NCBI GenBank assembly: GCA_005791575.1
Contig: SXWA01000181.1
Span: 1 to 50,368 of the forward strand
Reading direction: 5' to 3'
Length of the DNA: 50,368 bases
Source: Planctomycetaceae bacterium
Lineage (GTDB): Bacteria > Planctomycetota > Planctomycetia > Pirellulales > UBA1268
Of the stretch, positions 20,549 through 29,379 are shown in pieces (positions within the stretch are counted from its first letter, which is position 1; each line of letters opens with the position of its first letter). The position numbers were made by a program, and so were the translations under genes. The notes beneath the pieces are model-generated. The model was given only the letters and a program-made list of their open reading frames with translations. It did no database searches and had not been told where the DNA came from.

Positions 20549-21094
20549 TCAGGCCCCCGTCCGGCCCGCCACCAGCCGATCGACGAGAAGCACCCCGGCG
20601 ACCGATTTGGCATCCTCGATCCGCCCATCGAGGCACATCGCCACCGCATCCGCCCACGGTACCTCGCGTGTCCGGATCTCCTCACCTGGCTCCAGCGCCT
20701 GCGGCCCGGCGACGAGGTCCTCGGCGAGAAACAGGTGCATCCGCTCGCGGAGGACACCGGGAGACATCCAAAACCCACCCAGCGGCGTGATGCGGCCAGC
20801 CCGGTAGCCCGTCTCCTCGGCAAGTTCCCGGGCAGCGGCGGCGATGGGTGGCTCCGGTCGGTCGAGCGTGCCGGCAGGCAACTCCAAAAGGGTCGCCCCG
20901 ACCGCGGTGCGGACCACCTCCACCAGACAGACACCGCCGCTGGCAGTCAGCGGAAGGATGACGACGCTGCCGGGGTGCTCGATCACCTCGCGCAGCCGGA
21001 CCTCGCCATCACCACACCGTTGCTCCCTGCAGACCACCCGGAACCGACTCCCGACGAACAGGATGTCGCCGGCTGCGGAGGACGATTCATGCAT
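20549..21094 (-). CDS. Nudix hydrolase, ADP-ribose pyrophosphatase-like
   Basis: A 181-residue Nudix hydrolase. The catalytic Nudix box is complete (G-x5-E-x7-REL-x-EET-GY) in GTLDRPEPP then IAAAARELAEETGY. The layout, with a short beta-rich N-terminus, VVILPLTASGGVCLVEVVR before the box and a conserved FWMSPGVLRERMHLFLAEDL after it, matches ADP-ribose/NDP-sugar pyrophosphatases. It likely cleaves nucleoside-diphosphate sugars to monophosphates in the cytoplasm. The ygfZ-like gene lies 48 bp upstream on the same strand and may be cotranscribed. Confidence 0.92.
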   Translation of the reverse strand: MHESSSAAGDILFVGSRFRVVCREQRCGDGEVRLREVIEHPGSVVILPLTASGGVCLVEVVRTAVGATLLELPAGTLDRPEPPIAAAARELAEETGYRAGRITPLGGFWMSPGVLRERMHLFLAEDLVAGPQALEPGEEIRTREVPWADAVAMCLDGRIEDAKSVAGVLLVDRLVAGRTGA

Positions 21095-21142
21095 TTCGCA
21101 TCGCTCCCTGGATCAAGCCGATTGACCAGTGTCGCGGCCCGG

Positions 21143-22174
21143 TCACACCCTGTCCACGCAGCGGACCGGCCGGCCCCCCACCATGAGCGCGGTGCCGGCC
21201 GACAGGGCCCGGACAGACACCATCGCCAGGACCAATCCCGACCGCAGCCGCGGCGACCAGCAGACACTGCTCACGCGCCCCACCATGTCGGGCGCGGCAC
21301 CGGACTGGTCGAGCGACACCACCCCGTCGCCGACCGCTGACTCGCCGTCGCAGGACAGTCGCACCAAACGCCGGTTCACGTGCCCCAGCGCATCGATCCG
21401 GGCGACGGTCTCCTGACCGAGGTAGCACCCCTTGGAGAACGAGATCGCCCGATCATCCCGTCCCAACTCCTGCGGCAGCGTGCGCTCCGGGATGTCGCAG
21501 GGGAGGGGATAGCCCTCCTCGATCCGTACCGTCTCGACCGCCCCCTCTGACGCCCGCACCACCCCCAAACCCGCGAGGCAGGCGGCCAACGCCCCCGCCC
21601 CACCGGTGCGCACCTGAAGCAAGCGGGCCCCGGGCCAAACACCCTCCATCGCGATCAATCGGACATCGCTGCCGCCGGGCAGGGGCGCTGTGGACAACCC
21701 CCGCGGATCGCCCGGACCCGTTCCCGCAATCCCGCCGCGGGCGGCGAGCCACTCCGTCGCCCCGGGGCCGGCGAGCACGCACCCGGACCACTCGGCCGAT
21801 GCGTCTTCGATCGCGAGTCGCTCCCGGATGTGGTAGCGCTCCAGATGGGCGGCGATGTCGAAGGAGCGACCGGGAAAGGCGTCGATCACGACCTCCCCGT
21901 CCCTGCAGAACAGGTGGACCAGCGCCGACACCTGCCCACGGCCGTCGAGCAGCATCCCTTCACAGGTTCCGCCGGGTGGCACGCCAGCCAGATGGGCGGT
22001 CGTGAACGAGTCGACGAACCGCACCGCATCAGGACCGCTCACCACGACAACGGTGTGCCCGCTGACGGGAAAAAACGCCACGCCACCGCGCAGGGCCTCG
22101 TAGCCGGCGGGATCGCGATCCGCAGCGGCCCGGCCGGCAACCTCCCCACCCTCGGCAGCGGGCACGTCATCCAT
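21143..22174 (-). CDS. ygfZ: YgfZ/GcvT-type folate-binding protein
   Basis: A protein of about 343 residues in the YgfZ branch of the GcvT family, which binds folate and supports assembly or repair of iron-sulfur enzymes. The diagnostic motif KGCYLGQE is present (ISFSKGCYLGQETVAR). GPDAVRFVDSFTTAHLAG and DGRGQVSALVHLF in the N-terminal half match the GcvT-like domain. The homology begins just after the ATG at 22172-22174; the frame remains open far upstream, but that sequence has no homology and is antisense to the HTH gene. The Shine-Dalgarno site is weak. The Nudix gene follows on the same strand. Confidence 0.93.
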   Translation of the reverse strand: MDDVPAAEGGEVAGRAAADRDPAGYEALRGGVAFFPVSGHTVVVVSGPDAVRFVDSFTTAHLAGVPPGGTCEGMLLDGRGQVSALVHLFCRDGEVVIDAFPGRSFDIAAHLERYHIRERLAIEDASAEWSGCVLAGPGATEWLAARGGIAGTGPGDPRGLSTAPLPGGSDVRLIAMEGVWPGARLLQVRTGGAGALAACLAGLGVVRASEGAVETVRIEEGYPLPCDIPERTLPQELGRDDRAISFSKGCYLGQETVARIDALGHVNRRLVRLSCDGESAVGDGVVSLDQSGAAPDMVGRVSSVCWSPRLRSGLVLAMVSVRALSAGTALMVGGRPVRCVDRV

Positions 22175-22591
22175 GACCACAATCCATGACCAAAAACCCC
22201 CGCCGAGCGTCGCCACGAGCAGGTCTGCACCCCGCGTCGCGACGCGTTTTCCTCGGAGCGACACGTTCGAGGCTACCAGCCCACACCGCACCGCGGAAAC
22301 CATCGCAAGAAAAAAACGCGTGCGCTGCGAACGCTTTCCGGTTGACCCCCGTAGAGCCTGAAGTCCGCACCACCCGGGGCCGCCGGCAAACGCCTGTAGC
22401 CCCGACCGCAGCGGACACGACGTGAGGTTGATTCGAGCATCGTGTTTGCCGACGGCATGACGGTTGGGTCGAACCCCACCGGCCGTCGCCCGCAAGCGGG
22501 AGGTTCCCGCTGGTGTTCCCGTTGGTTGAACCGCGATCGCACTGCGCGCTCGCGCATGACTGTGGACCGTGACCGGAAAGAGGGGTGACTG
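22175..22591. other. 417-bp intergenic region
   Basis: Divergent spacer between ygfZ and the HTH gene. No RNA gene, repeat or convincing ORF was seen; promoters for both sides must lie here. Confidence 0.5.
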
Positions 22592-23221
22592 ATGGCGACC
22601 GTGGGTTTCGAAAGCCAGTGCCGCGATGGTTTCGACGAGGACGACGGGTGCTTTCCGGGGTCGTTCGCCGCTGATCGGGGGCGCGGCTCGTCCGGCATGC
22701 TGTCGGCCGATCCGCTCGCCCACGCAGCCCGCCCGCGCGTCGCCCGGAGGGTGGCTCGTCCGGACAAGGACCTGCACCGCATCGCCGCGGTTCGCGAACA
22801 GCAGGGTGTCACGCAGCGCAATGTCGCCCGCCGCCTCGGGCTGGAGCTGGCGGTGGTCCGCCGCCAGGAGCAGCCGGACTGCGACCTGCGGATCTCCGAC
22901 CTGATGCTCTGGCAACAGGTTCTCGAGGTGCCGATCGCGGAGTTGCTCGTCGAAGGGGAGGGGCAACTGTCCGGGCCCGTCCTCGCCCGCTCGCGAATGG
23001 TGAAACTGATGAAGACCGCGGCGGCGATCCGCGAGCAGGCCGGCGCCGGGGCGCTGGGGAAACTCGCCGACATGCTCATCAATCAGATCCTCGAGATCAT
23101 GCCCGAACTCGCCGATGTCACCCCCTGGCATGCGGTGGGCCAACGGCGCACGCTTACGGAACTCGGGCGCACCGCCTGCCAGACGGTGTCGGAGGATGCC
23201 CTCAGACGGGGGCTGTCGTGA
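22592..23221 (+). CDS. Helix-turn-helix (XRE-like) DNA-binding protein
   Basis: A 209-residue predicted regulator. A Cro/CI-type helix-turn-helix is visible at about residues 60-115: LHRIAAVREQQGVTQRNVAR, RLGLELAVVRRQEQ, then DLRISDLMLWQQVLEVPIAEL. This follows the usual order of recognition helix, loop and a short segment ending in a length-conserved PIAELL. The C-terminal part (ARSRMVKLMKTAAAIREQAG) is helical and may mediate oligomerisation. An AGAGG site lies about 8 nt before the ATG. No adjacent target operon is obvious, and the regulated process is unknown. Confidence 0.8.
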   Translation: MATVGFESQCRDGFDEDDGCFPGSFAADRGRGSSGMLSADPLAHAARPRVARRVARPDKDLHRIAAVREQQGVTQRNVARRLGLELAVVRRQEQPDCDLRISDLMLWQQVLEVPIAELLVEGEGQLSGPVLARSRMVKLMKTAAAIREQAGAGALGKLADMLINQILEIMPELADVTPWHAVGQRRTLTELGRTACQTVSEDALRRGLS

Positions 23222-23263
23222 CCTGCTGGCGGCGGTCGCCGACACCCGATCGGAGGCGGGGGA

Positions 23264-23295
23264 GGGTAGTGGACGGCTTGATTCATCCACTACCC
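23264..23295. terminator. Hairpin, possible terminator
   Basis: GGGTAGTGGA and TCCACTACCC form a perfect 10-bp stem with a 12-nt loop, 43 bp after the HTH gene stop. No T-tract follows, so intrinsic termination is uncertain. Confidence 0.5.
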
Positions 23296-23349
23296 ACCGC
23301 CTACGATCGCGCCGCAGGCCGCGGCTTCCGTGGCCAAGGCACTTTCCCC

Positions 23350-23448
23350 ATGGGGTGTCCGGTGTTCTCGCTCCTCGGCGTGCTTGCGATCACGGTGATC
23401 CTGTTCTTCGCTGTTGCGATCACGGCCGCGTTTGTCCTCGGAAAGTGA
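23350..23448 (+). CDS. Possible 32-residue single-span membrane microprotein
   Basis: MGCPVFSLLGVLAITVILFF followed by AVAITAAFVLGK is a convincing single transmembrane helix. The frame is open from 23218, so a longer protein is possible, but the upstream part is Arg/Pro-rich without character. No strong ribosome binding site is seen. I report it because the hydrophobic pattern is unlikely in random GC-rich sequence; expression is unproven. Confidence 0.4.
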   Translation: MGCPVFSLLGVLAITVILFFAVAITAAFVLGK

Positions 23449-23539
23449 TCGCGATCCTCCGGCGGGTGCGCAGAAACTGGCTTCCTTCCCGCAGGCCCTT
23501 CCTTCCCGCGGACGCTCTCTGCCGTCGCTATTCCGCGGT

Positions 23540-23905
23540 TCATCGCGGCCGCTCCCCCGGCTCCCGGGCTGGTACGACGCTCCCCCACATCAGGACCAGG
23601 AGTAGCAACCCGGCCACGCCGGCGAACGACATCCAGGCAACCACGGCGAGGGCGAAGTAGTCGCGCAGCCACACCCGCAGCGGGGGCTCAAGGCTCTTGG
23701 GGACCTTCCTCTGCACCGGGCCTTCTCGTCCTGTCTGCCCGGCCATGTCACGCCGGAACTCGTCCCAGGCAGACTGGGCCTCCGGTCGCTCGAGCTGCTC
23801 CAGCCACCGTTCCCGGGCCTGCCACAGGGCGATCGGCGGAATCACCAACACCGCCATCCAGACCGCCCCGGTGATGAACAGCGCACGCCGCGGGGTTGGA
23901 TTCAT
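23540..23905 (-). CDS. Small two-span membrane protein of unknown function
   Basis: A 121-residue protein with two predicted membrane helices (ALFITGAVWMAVLVIPPIAL and FALAVVAWMSFAGVAGLLLL, the latter continuing LVLMWG) around a charged, Arg/Glu-rich loop with QARERWLEQLERPEAQSAWD. I do not recognise a family. The Met at 23903-23905 begins just before the first helix; an upstream in-frame Met at 23971 is less likely. The next gene on the other strand starts 181 bp away. Confidence 0.65.
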   Translation of the reverse strand: MNPTPRRALFITGAVWMAVLVIPPIALWQARERWLEQLERPEAQSAWDEFRRDMAGQTGREGPVQRKVPKSLEPPLRVWLRDYFALAVVAWMSFAGVAGLLLLVLMWGSVVPAREPGERPR

Positions 23906-24085
23906 GCGATCACCGTTGGGGCGGGGCGGAGCGGAGACCGGCCGGGGTGGGAGTTTCACCACTCCTCCCATTCTGCCGTGGCTATCCCGCCCGACAACCG
24001 GTCTGGTGGAGCAGGCGACGGTTCGCTACCGTCCGTCGCCGAAACCGCCGTCCATACCCAGCGTCCCTTCGAAGGAGTCGTCGGC

Positions 24086-25177
24086 GTGGTCACCTGCCGA
24101 TCCCCGTTCCGCCGTGCCGCCACTGCCGCCCTCGCAGCGGTGGCGATGACTTTCGTGCCGTCATCCGCGTTCGCCCAGTCGGGATGGCTGCCGACATCCT
24201 GGTTCACCCCAACCCAGGCCGACCCCAAGGCGATGTTCCCTCTCGCCGAACAGGATGGCCCGTGGCTGGTGCTGGCGACAACGTTCAGGGGCGAGGGCGC
24301 GCGTGACGACGCCCGCCGGCTCGTGCAGGAACTGCGCACCAAGCACGCCCTGAAGGCCTACACCCACGAGAAGTCGTTCGACTACACGGGGTCGCCCCAG
24401 GGGCTCGGGCTCAATCCTGACGGCTCGGCGAAGAAGATGCGGTATGCCAACAGCGAACAGGTCGTCGAAGTCGCCGTCCTGATCGGGGACTTCGCCTCGT
24501 TCGACGACCCGCGCGGCCAGAAGCTTCTCGCCCGCGTGAAGCAACTCCATCCCGAGGCACTCACCGCCGGTGGCGGTCGCAGCCAGTCGTTCGCCGATTT
24601 CCGCCGCATGGTCGGGCTCGACCGGGCGGCGGGCAAGGGACCGCTGCACCTGGCGTTCGTGATCCCCAATCCGCTCCTTCCCGAGGACTACTTCGCCCGC
24701 CAGCGGGTCGACCGCTTCGTCGTCGACATGAACGCCGACGTCACCCACAGCCTGCTTGACTGCCCGGGGGCGTACAGCGTGCGGGTGGCGACCTTCACCG
24801 GCGCCGGCACGTTCGACCAGAAGGCGATCGAATCGTCGGAGGAAACACTTCCCAACGACAGCCGGTTGGTGGAGGCGGCCGAGCAGGCTCACCGACTCAC
24901 CGAGACGCTGCGCCGTGCGGGTTGGCAGGCATGGGAGTTCCACGACCGGGAGTCGAGCATCGTCTGCGTGGGTACGTTCGACGAAGTCCGCATCCGTCAG
25001 CCGGACGGGAGCACGACACTCCATCCCGAGGCCGCGCGGATCATCCGCGAGCTGGGCCCCGATCCGGCGCGACTGGCGGCCGGATCGGTGCTGCCGCGGT
25101 CGATCGACGGCATCCTCCTCGACGTGTCACCCAAGCCGATCGGGGTGCCACGGTTGCCGGCCAACCAGAAATTCTGA
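24086..25177 (+). CDS. Exported protein of unknown function
   Basis: This 363-residue secreted protein is not assignable to a named family by eye. The GTG at 24086 is chosen because AAGGAG lies 8 nt upstream and it starts directly at a signal peptide (RRAATAALAAVAMTFVPSSA, then FA-QSGW); an ATG at 23978 would bury the signal. The mature part alternates alpha/beta segments: PWLVLATTFRGEGARDDARRL, then LVQELRTKHALKAYT, VVEVAVLIGDF, and later YSVRVATFTGAGTF. The pattern (FRGEGARDDARRLVQELR and, later, AEQAHRLTETLRRAGWQAWEF) resembles SPOR-like repeats for peptidoglycan association, which is only a suggestion. The gene precedes rdgB by 13 bp and may share its transcript. Confidence 0.75.
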   Translation: MVTCRSPFRRAATAALAAVAMTFVPSSAFAQSGWLPTSWFTPTQADPKAMFPLAEQDGPWLVLATTFRGEGARDDARRLVQELRTKHALKAYTHEKSFDYTGSPQGLGLNPDGSAKKMRYANSEQVVEVAVLIGDFASFDDPRGQKLLARVKQLHPEALTAGGGRSQSFADFRRMVGLDRAAGKGPLHLAFVIPNPLLPEDYFARQRVDRFVVDMNADVTHSLLDCPGAYSVRVATFTGAGTFDQKAIESSEETLPNDSRLVEAAEQAHRLTETLRRAGWQAWEFHDRESSIVCVGTFDEVRIRQPDGSTTLHPEAARIIRELGPDPARLAAGSVLPRSIDGILLDVSPKPIGVPRLPANQKF

Positions 25178-25190
25178 CGGGCAGGCCCCC

Positions 25191-25814
25191 ATGACCGGCC
25201 ACGCCACGCTCCTGCTCGGCACCACCAGCAGCGGCAAACTGCGGGAACTACGCCGGCTCATCGAGCCGCTGGGGATCACCTGCCGCTCACTCGCCGATGA
25301 ACCGCGGGCGGTGACGGTGGAGGAGACCGGCGCCACATTCGCCGAGAATGCCGCGATCAAAGCCACCGGCCAGGCGCTGGCCTGCGGATCCTGGGTGCTG
25401 GCCGAGGACAGCGGCCTGTGCGTGCGCGCCCTCGGCAACGCGCCCGGCGTCCGGTCGGCACGCTTCGCGGGCGAACCGGCCGACGACGCGGCGAACAATG
25501 CGCTGCTCCTCGCCCGCCTGGCCGGGATCCGCGACCGGGCGGCCCACTACGCCTGCCACGCGGCGCTGGCGCGCCCCGATGGCACGGTGATGGCGACCTC
25601 CCAGGGGGAATGCCACGGGCGGATCGCCACGGAGGCCTGCGGCAGCGGGGGGTTCGGGTACGACCCGCTGTTCATCGTCGCGGAGTACCACCGGACGTTC
25701 GGCAGCCTGTCCCCAGCGGTGAAGGATCTGATCAGCCATCGCTCCCGGGCCATCCGGGCGATCCTCGCCGACGTCGTGCGGCACGTCACCGCGCTGCCAG
25801 CCGACGGTCGATGA
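25191..25814 (+). CDS. rdgB: dITP/XTP pyrophosphatase (RdgB/HAM1 family)
   Basis: A 207-residue non-canonical purine NTP pyrophosphatase that removes dITP, XTP and similar nucleotides from the pool. The family signature is complete: LLLGTTSSGKLRELRRLIEP, VEETGATFAENAAIKATGQA, LAEDSGLCV, APGVRSARFAG, GFGYDPLFI and the C-terminal SHRSRAIRAIL. The ATG at 25191 begins directly at the conserved start. Its 3' end overlaps the convergent glycosyltransferase gene by 29 bp. Confidence 0.96.
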   Translation: MTGHATLLLGTTSSGKLRELRRLIEPLGITCRSLADEPRAVTVEETGATFAENAAIKATGQALACGSWVLAEDSGLCVRALGNAPGVRSARFAGEPADDAANNALLLARLAGIRDRAAHYACHAALARPDGTVMATSQGECHGRIATEACGSGGFGYDPLFIVAEYHRTFGSLSPAVKDLISHRSRAIRAILADVVRHVTALPADGR

Positions 25815-26862
25815 CCCCGAGAACGGCGGGCGTGCCGTCCATCCGGCCCCGGTACCCGGCGGCGGCGGCGGCATACGGGGCGACGCCGGCGACGAATTCG
25901 CCGACGCGCTGCCGCGACACACCCTCGAGGTGGCAGAAGTCGCCGGCCCCCATCGCGACGAGGAAGTGGCTGTTGATGAGCTGCTCCGCATGGGCCTTCT
26001 CCGGGAGGAGCAGCATCGGTTTGCCGAGGTGGAGGGCCTCGCCGATCAGTTGGTTTCCCGCCGCCGAGACCAGCGCCCGGCAGCCGGCGAGGTCGTCGAT
26101 GAAGCGTCGTTCGTCGATGGCGTGGAACGAGAGCGGTCCGATCGGCTCCCGGGCCCCGAGCCCGTAGACACGCACCGGGAGCCCGGCGCCGGCCAGCGCG
26201 TCGACGGCACTGTCGGGGGTGTGGCGGCGGAGGTAGCTCACCAGGTAGTCGCCGTCGCGCGGGGTCGCCGCCACGATCTCCGGCCGCAGCAGCGGGCCGA
26301 TCTGGACCACATGCTCCCAACCAGGCTTGAGGGGCGGACGGAAGAAGGCCGAGACCACCGTGTCGGCGGCCCCCACCGAATAAAGCCAGACGGCGTGGCT
26401 CATGAACCAGGCGTGCCACTGCAGCGTCCAGGGAAGGATCCCCAAGTCGTAGGCCATGAGGAAATGCTGGTGGTCGACGCTCACCAACGGGATCCCCAGG
26501 CGGGCACACGCGCGGGGCAGTGCCGGTTCGAAATCGGTCACCGCCAGGTCGGCGCCGAAGGCCGCCACATCCTCGACGAGGCGGTCCACCAACGGCCCGA
26601 GATGACGGGCCTGGTAATCGAGACCGGCAGCGATCGAGCGCGGCACATCGAGCCGACCGTCGGTGTATTGGAAGAGGATTCCGGAAATCTCCCTGACTCC
26701 GACGGAGCCGCCGGGGGGGAATCGCCGGGTGAGCATCTCCAGCGCGTCAGCCGAGGTGAAGATCAGGATCTCGTGGCCCGGCGGCAGCCGCTCGACCAGG
26801 GTGGCGACCCGCGTGGCGTGTCCCCTCCCCTCGCCGCACAGGCTGATCGCGATCCGTGCCAT
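25786..26862 (-). CDS. GT-B fold glycosyltransferase
   Basis: A 358-residue protein resembling MurG-like/GT1-GT28 glycosyltransferases. The N-terminus has the glycine-rich loop CGEGRGHATRVATLVERLP, and the C-terminal half has the nucleotide-sugar binding region CRALVSAAGNQLIGEALHLG, then KPMLLLPEKAHAEQLINSHF. Donor and acceptor are unknown. The ATG at 26860-26862 has a GGGGAG site 8 nt upstream; the frame remains open beyond it, but that part is antisense to the parvulin gene region. It diverges from the parvulin gene. Confidence 0.85.
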   Translation of the reverse strand: MARIAISLCGEGRGHATRVATLVERLPPGHEILIFTSADALEMLTRRFPPGGSVGVREISGILFQYTDGRLDVPRSIAAGLDYQARHLGPLVDRLVEDVAAFGADLAVTDFEPALPRACARLGIPLVSVDHQHFLMAYDLGILPWTLQWHAWFMSHAVWLYSVGAADTVVSAFFRPPLKPGWEHVVQIGPLLRPEIVAATPRDGDYLVSYLRRHTPDSAVDALAGAGLPVRVYGLGAREPIGPLSFHAIDERRFIDDLAGCRALVSAAGNQLIGEALHLGKPMLLLPEKAHAEQLINSHFLVAMGAGDFCHLEGVSRQRVGEFVAGVAPYAAAAAGYRGRMDGTPAVLGVIDRRLAAR

Positions 26863-27074
26863 CTGCCACGCTCCCCGCCGACGGACCGGCCCGTGCTGGA
26901 GCATTCCCCAGGGGGCCCGCCGGGCGGAGTTGTATCGGTTCACCCGATTGGCGGCCACCCGCGCCACGGTGCGGGTGGCCGCACCACCGCCGTGACGCGG
27001 CGCGGGCATCTTCAGCGCCCCGTCCGCATGCCGTACATTGCCGGTATCTTCAGACGTCGGGGAGGATGCAGGGA

Positions 27075-28256
27075 ATGCCACGATTCATTCCGGGGCCGGT
27101 CATGCCAGGGAGGGTGACCCTCGGCGGCGACGAGCCGTCCCCTTCGGGGAGCAACCGGCAGCGCCATGCGCTGCCCCCGCGGTGCTGCCGGGTGGCTGCG
27201 GCACCGCTGGCGGCATGGCTGCTCACGGTCGCGGCGACGGCCGCACACGCCCAGCCCCCCGCGCCGACCAGGCCGGCGGATGGCGGGGGCACGGCGACGG
27301 TCGTGGCCACCGTCGATGACGAACCCCTCTCGCAGGCCCAGCTCCGGGCCGCGGTCGCCCGAACGCCCGCGCCAGCGAACATGACCCCCGAACAGCGGCT
27401 CCAGCTCGAGGCGCGTGGGCTCGAGCAACTGATCTGGGAACGACTCATCGCGGCCGAGGCGCGGCGGCAGTCGGTCCTCGTCGATCCGCAGGACGTGGAG
27501 GATCGTCTGCGCCGGGCCGCCTCCGCCGCGAAGGCGTCCAGCCTCGAGGAGTTCGTCCGGGTCACCGGCAACGACGAGGACCAACTGCGCCGCCGGGTGG
27601 CGCAGGACATCATGGTCGAGCGACTGCTCCTGCCGCGGCTCAACGACTCCGCGATCCGTGCGGCATTCGAGGCCCGACGTCGCGAGTTCGATGGATCACG
27701 GGTCCGGGTGAGCCACATCGTCCTGCGACCGGAGACCGCTCTCGGCGAAAAGGCGATCGCGGCAGCGGTCGAACAGGCGGAGTCGATTCGCCGCGAAATC
27801 CTCCGCGGGGACATCGGTTTCGCCGATGCTGCCCGCCGTTATTCCGCGGGCCCGAGCCGCCAACGCGGCGGCGACATCGGTTTTGTCGGACGTCAGGAAC
27901 CGATGACCGAGGAATTCTCGCAGGCGGTGTTCACGCTCCCGAAAGGGGAAATCTCCAAACCGATCGTCACGTCGTTCGGGATCCATGTGGCGACCGTCAC
28001 GGAGATCGAGGCGGGCAGGACGTCGTTCGAGGCGGTTCGCGCCGCCGTCTATCAGCAAGTGGCGACCGCCGCTCTCAAGGATCTGATGACACGGCTCCGG
28101 GGTGCGGCGCGGATCACGTATTTCCCCGGCGTCCCCCATTTCGCCAAGGGACAATCCGGCGGGGAGGTCGTCGTCCTCGATGCCATCGAGGTGGTCGAAC
28201 CGGACACGGCGGGTGCCAACGCTGCGGAAACCGCGGGCGGCGCCACGGCAAAGTGA
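27075..28256 (+). CDS. Parvulin-type peptidyl-prolyl isomerase, SurA/PrsA-like
   Basis: A 393-residue exported foldase. After a basic N-region there is a signal peptide (VAAAPLAAWLLTVAATAAHA). A SurA-N-like helical domain (EQRLQLEARGLEQLIWERLI) and the parvulin PPIase domain follow: VRVSHIVLRPE, FADAARRYSAGPSRQRGGDI, GFVGRQEPMTEEFSQAVF and SFGIHVATVTEI. These are the usual substrate-pocket motifs of rotamase domains. The ATG at 27075 fits a GGAGG site 9 nt upstream; a second ATG at 27066 is too close to it. It probably assists folding of secreted or outer-membrane proteins in the periplasm. Confidence 0.9.
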   Translation: MPRFIPGPVMPGRVTLGGDEPSPSGSNRQRHALPPRCCRVAAAPLAAWLLTVAATAAHAQPPAPTRPADGGGTATVVATVDDEPLSQAQLRAAVARTPAPANMTPEQRLQLEARGLEQLIWERLIAAEARRQSVLVDPQDVEDRLRRAASAAKASSLEEFVRVTGNDEDQLRRRVAQDIMVERLLLPRLNDSAIRAAFEARRREFDGSRVRVSHIVLRPETALGEKAIAAAVEQAESIRREILRGDIGFADAARRYSAGPSRQRGGDIGFVGRQEPMTEEFSQAVFTLPKGEISKPIVTSFGIHVATVTEIEAGRTSFEAVRAAVYQQVATAALKDLMTRLRGAARITYFPGVPHFAKGQSGGEVVVLDAIEVVEPDTAGANAAETAGGATAK

Positions 28257-28442
28257 ACGGGGTGACGGCCCCGCTGATCGCTCGGCCGCCGCGCGATCGT
28301 TGTCCCGCCGTCGTGCGCCCCCTGCGGCCGGCCGGAGGTGCGGTTGGCTGGCACCACCGGGCCTGCTACCGTCCCGGCTCCGGCTGCCACCCGAGCCCCG
28401 TGGCGGCGTTCACCGAACACACGACCAACCGGTGACGACCCG

Positions 28443-29297
28443 ATGAAACTCCGCACGTGTGTCCTCGCCTCCGCGCTCCTCATCGTCCCGCTGGTGGCGA
28501 TGTTCTCGCATCTCGTCCCGGCGGATGTGCGGCGCATGGTGCGGGCGGGCCTCTGGCATCCGGTCGAAGATGCGGCCCTCTCCCTGCTCGGGGGCGACGC
28601 CGACCAGCCGGTGCCCGGGGGCCTCGCCGATGGCCGTGAACCGATTCCCCCACGGACACTCGAACCGGGGTCGCCGTGGCCCTCCTCGCCGGCCGGCGAC
28701 GTGCCCCGCGGCCATGACGCCACCCCCGCGGTGGCTTCCCCCCCTGTTTCCCAGGTCTCGTTCGAAACACCGCCGGCACCACCCCCCCACGGTACCGCCG
28801 CCACCCCCTCGCCAGCGCAGCGGCGGCCCGCCTCGCCCCGGGAGGTGGCCGATGCCCTGGTCGCCTCCACGCGGGGCGACTGGACGAGCCATGTCCGCGG
28901 TGGGCCCGCCGGGGGGGTCGCGGCCTCCGCCCCGGCACATGCCGGTCCGGGGTCGCTTCCCGCCACGCCGCCCACCGCACCAGCGGTCGCCAGCGGGGGT
29001 GCCGTGGCCACGATGAACCCCGAACGGGAAAGTGTGGAGCGTCAGCTGACCGACCTCGGCGCGATCGGGTTCGAATTCGTGCCTGCCGACGCAGGCTGCC
29101 CACGGCATCGTTGTTCGTGCCGTCTACCAGCCGATCCGAGCGGGCAATTGCAGCGTGTGTTCCAGGCAGCCGACGAGGATCCACGGGCTGCACTCGGGCA
29201 ACTGCTCACCGAGGTGAAGGCCTGGCAACGCCGGGCGGTCGCGCTAACGCCACCCGCCGCTGGAGCGTCATCCGCGGTGGACGGCGTCCGGCGTTGA
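28443..29297 (+). CDS. Exported or membrane-anchored Pro-rich protein of unknown function
   Basis: A 284-residue protein with an N-terminal hydrophobic segment (LRTCVLASALLIVPLVAMFS), a long Pro/Ala/Gly-rich low-complexity linker and a compact C-terminal part beginning NPERESVERQLTDLGAIGFE, then a Cys cluster (GCPRHRCSCRL) and VFQAADEDPRAALGQLLTEV. The C-terminal pattern (ERQLxxLGA, F-x-A-x-x-x-DP, V-x-AW) resembles a small conserved planctomycetal domain of unknown function; that comparison is from memory. The ATG at 28443 is immediately upstream of the hydrophobic segment. Confidence 0.7.
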   Translation: MKLRTCVLASALLIVPLVAMFSHLVPADVRRMVRAGLWHPVEDAALSLLGGDADQPVPGGLADGREPIPPRTLEPGSPWPSSPAGDVPRGHDATPAVASPPVSQVSFETPPAPPPHGTAATPSPAQRRPASPREVADALVASTRGDWTSHVRGGPAGGVAASAPAHAGPGSLPATPPTAPAVASGGAVATMNPERESVERQLTDLGAIGFEFVPADAGCPRHRCSCRLPADPSGQLQRVFQAADEDPRAALGQLLTEVKAWQRRAVALTPPAAGASSAVDGVRR

Positions 29298-29379
29298 GCC
29301 ACGCCCCGCCGTTGGCGGCGAAGCCGGGGTTCGCCTGACGATCTCTCTCCGTGTCCGATGGTGCTCACACGTTGCCGGG

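Noticed and set aside
22175-23290. N-terminal extension of the ygfZ frame to 23290
   Set aside because: The frame is open, but homology begins only at about 22174 and the upstream part overlaps the HTH gene in antisense.
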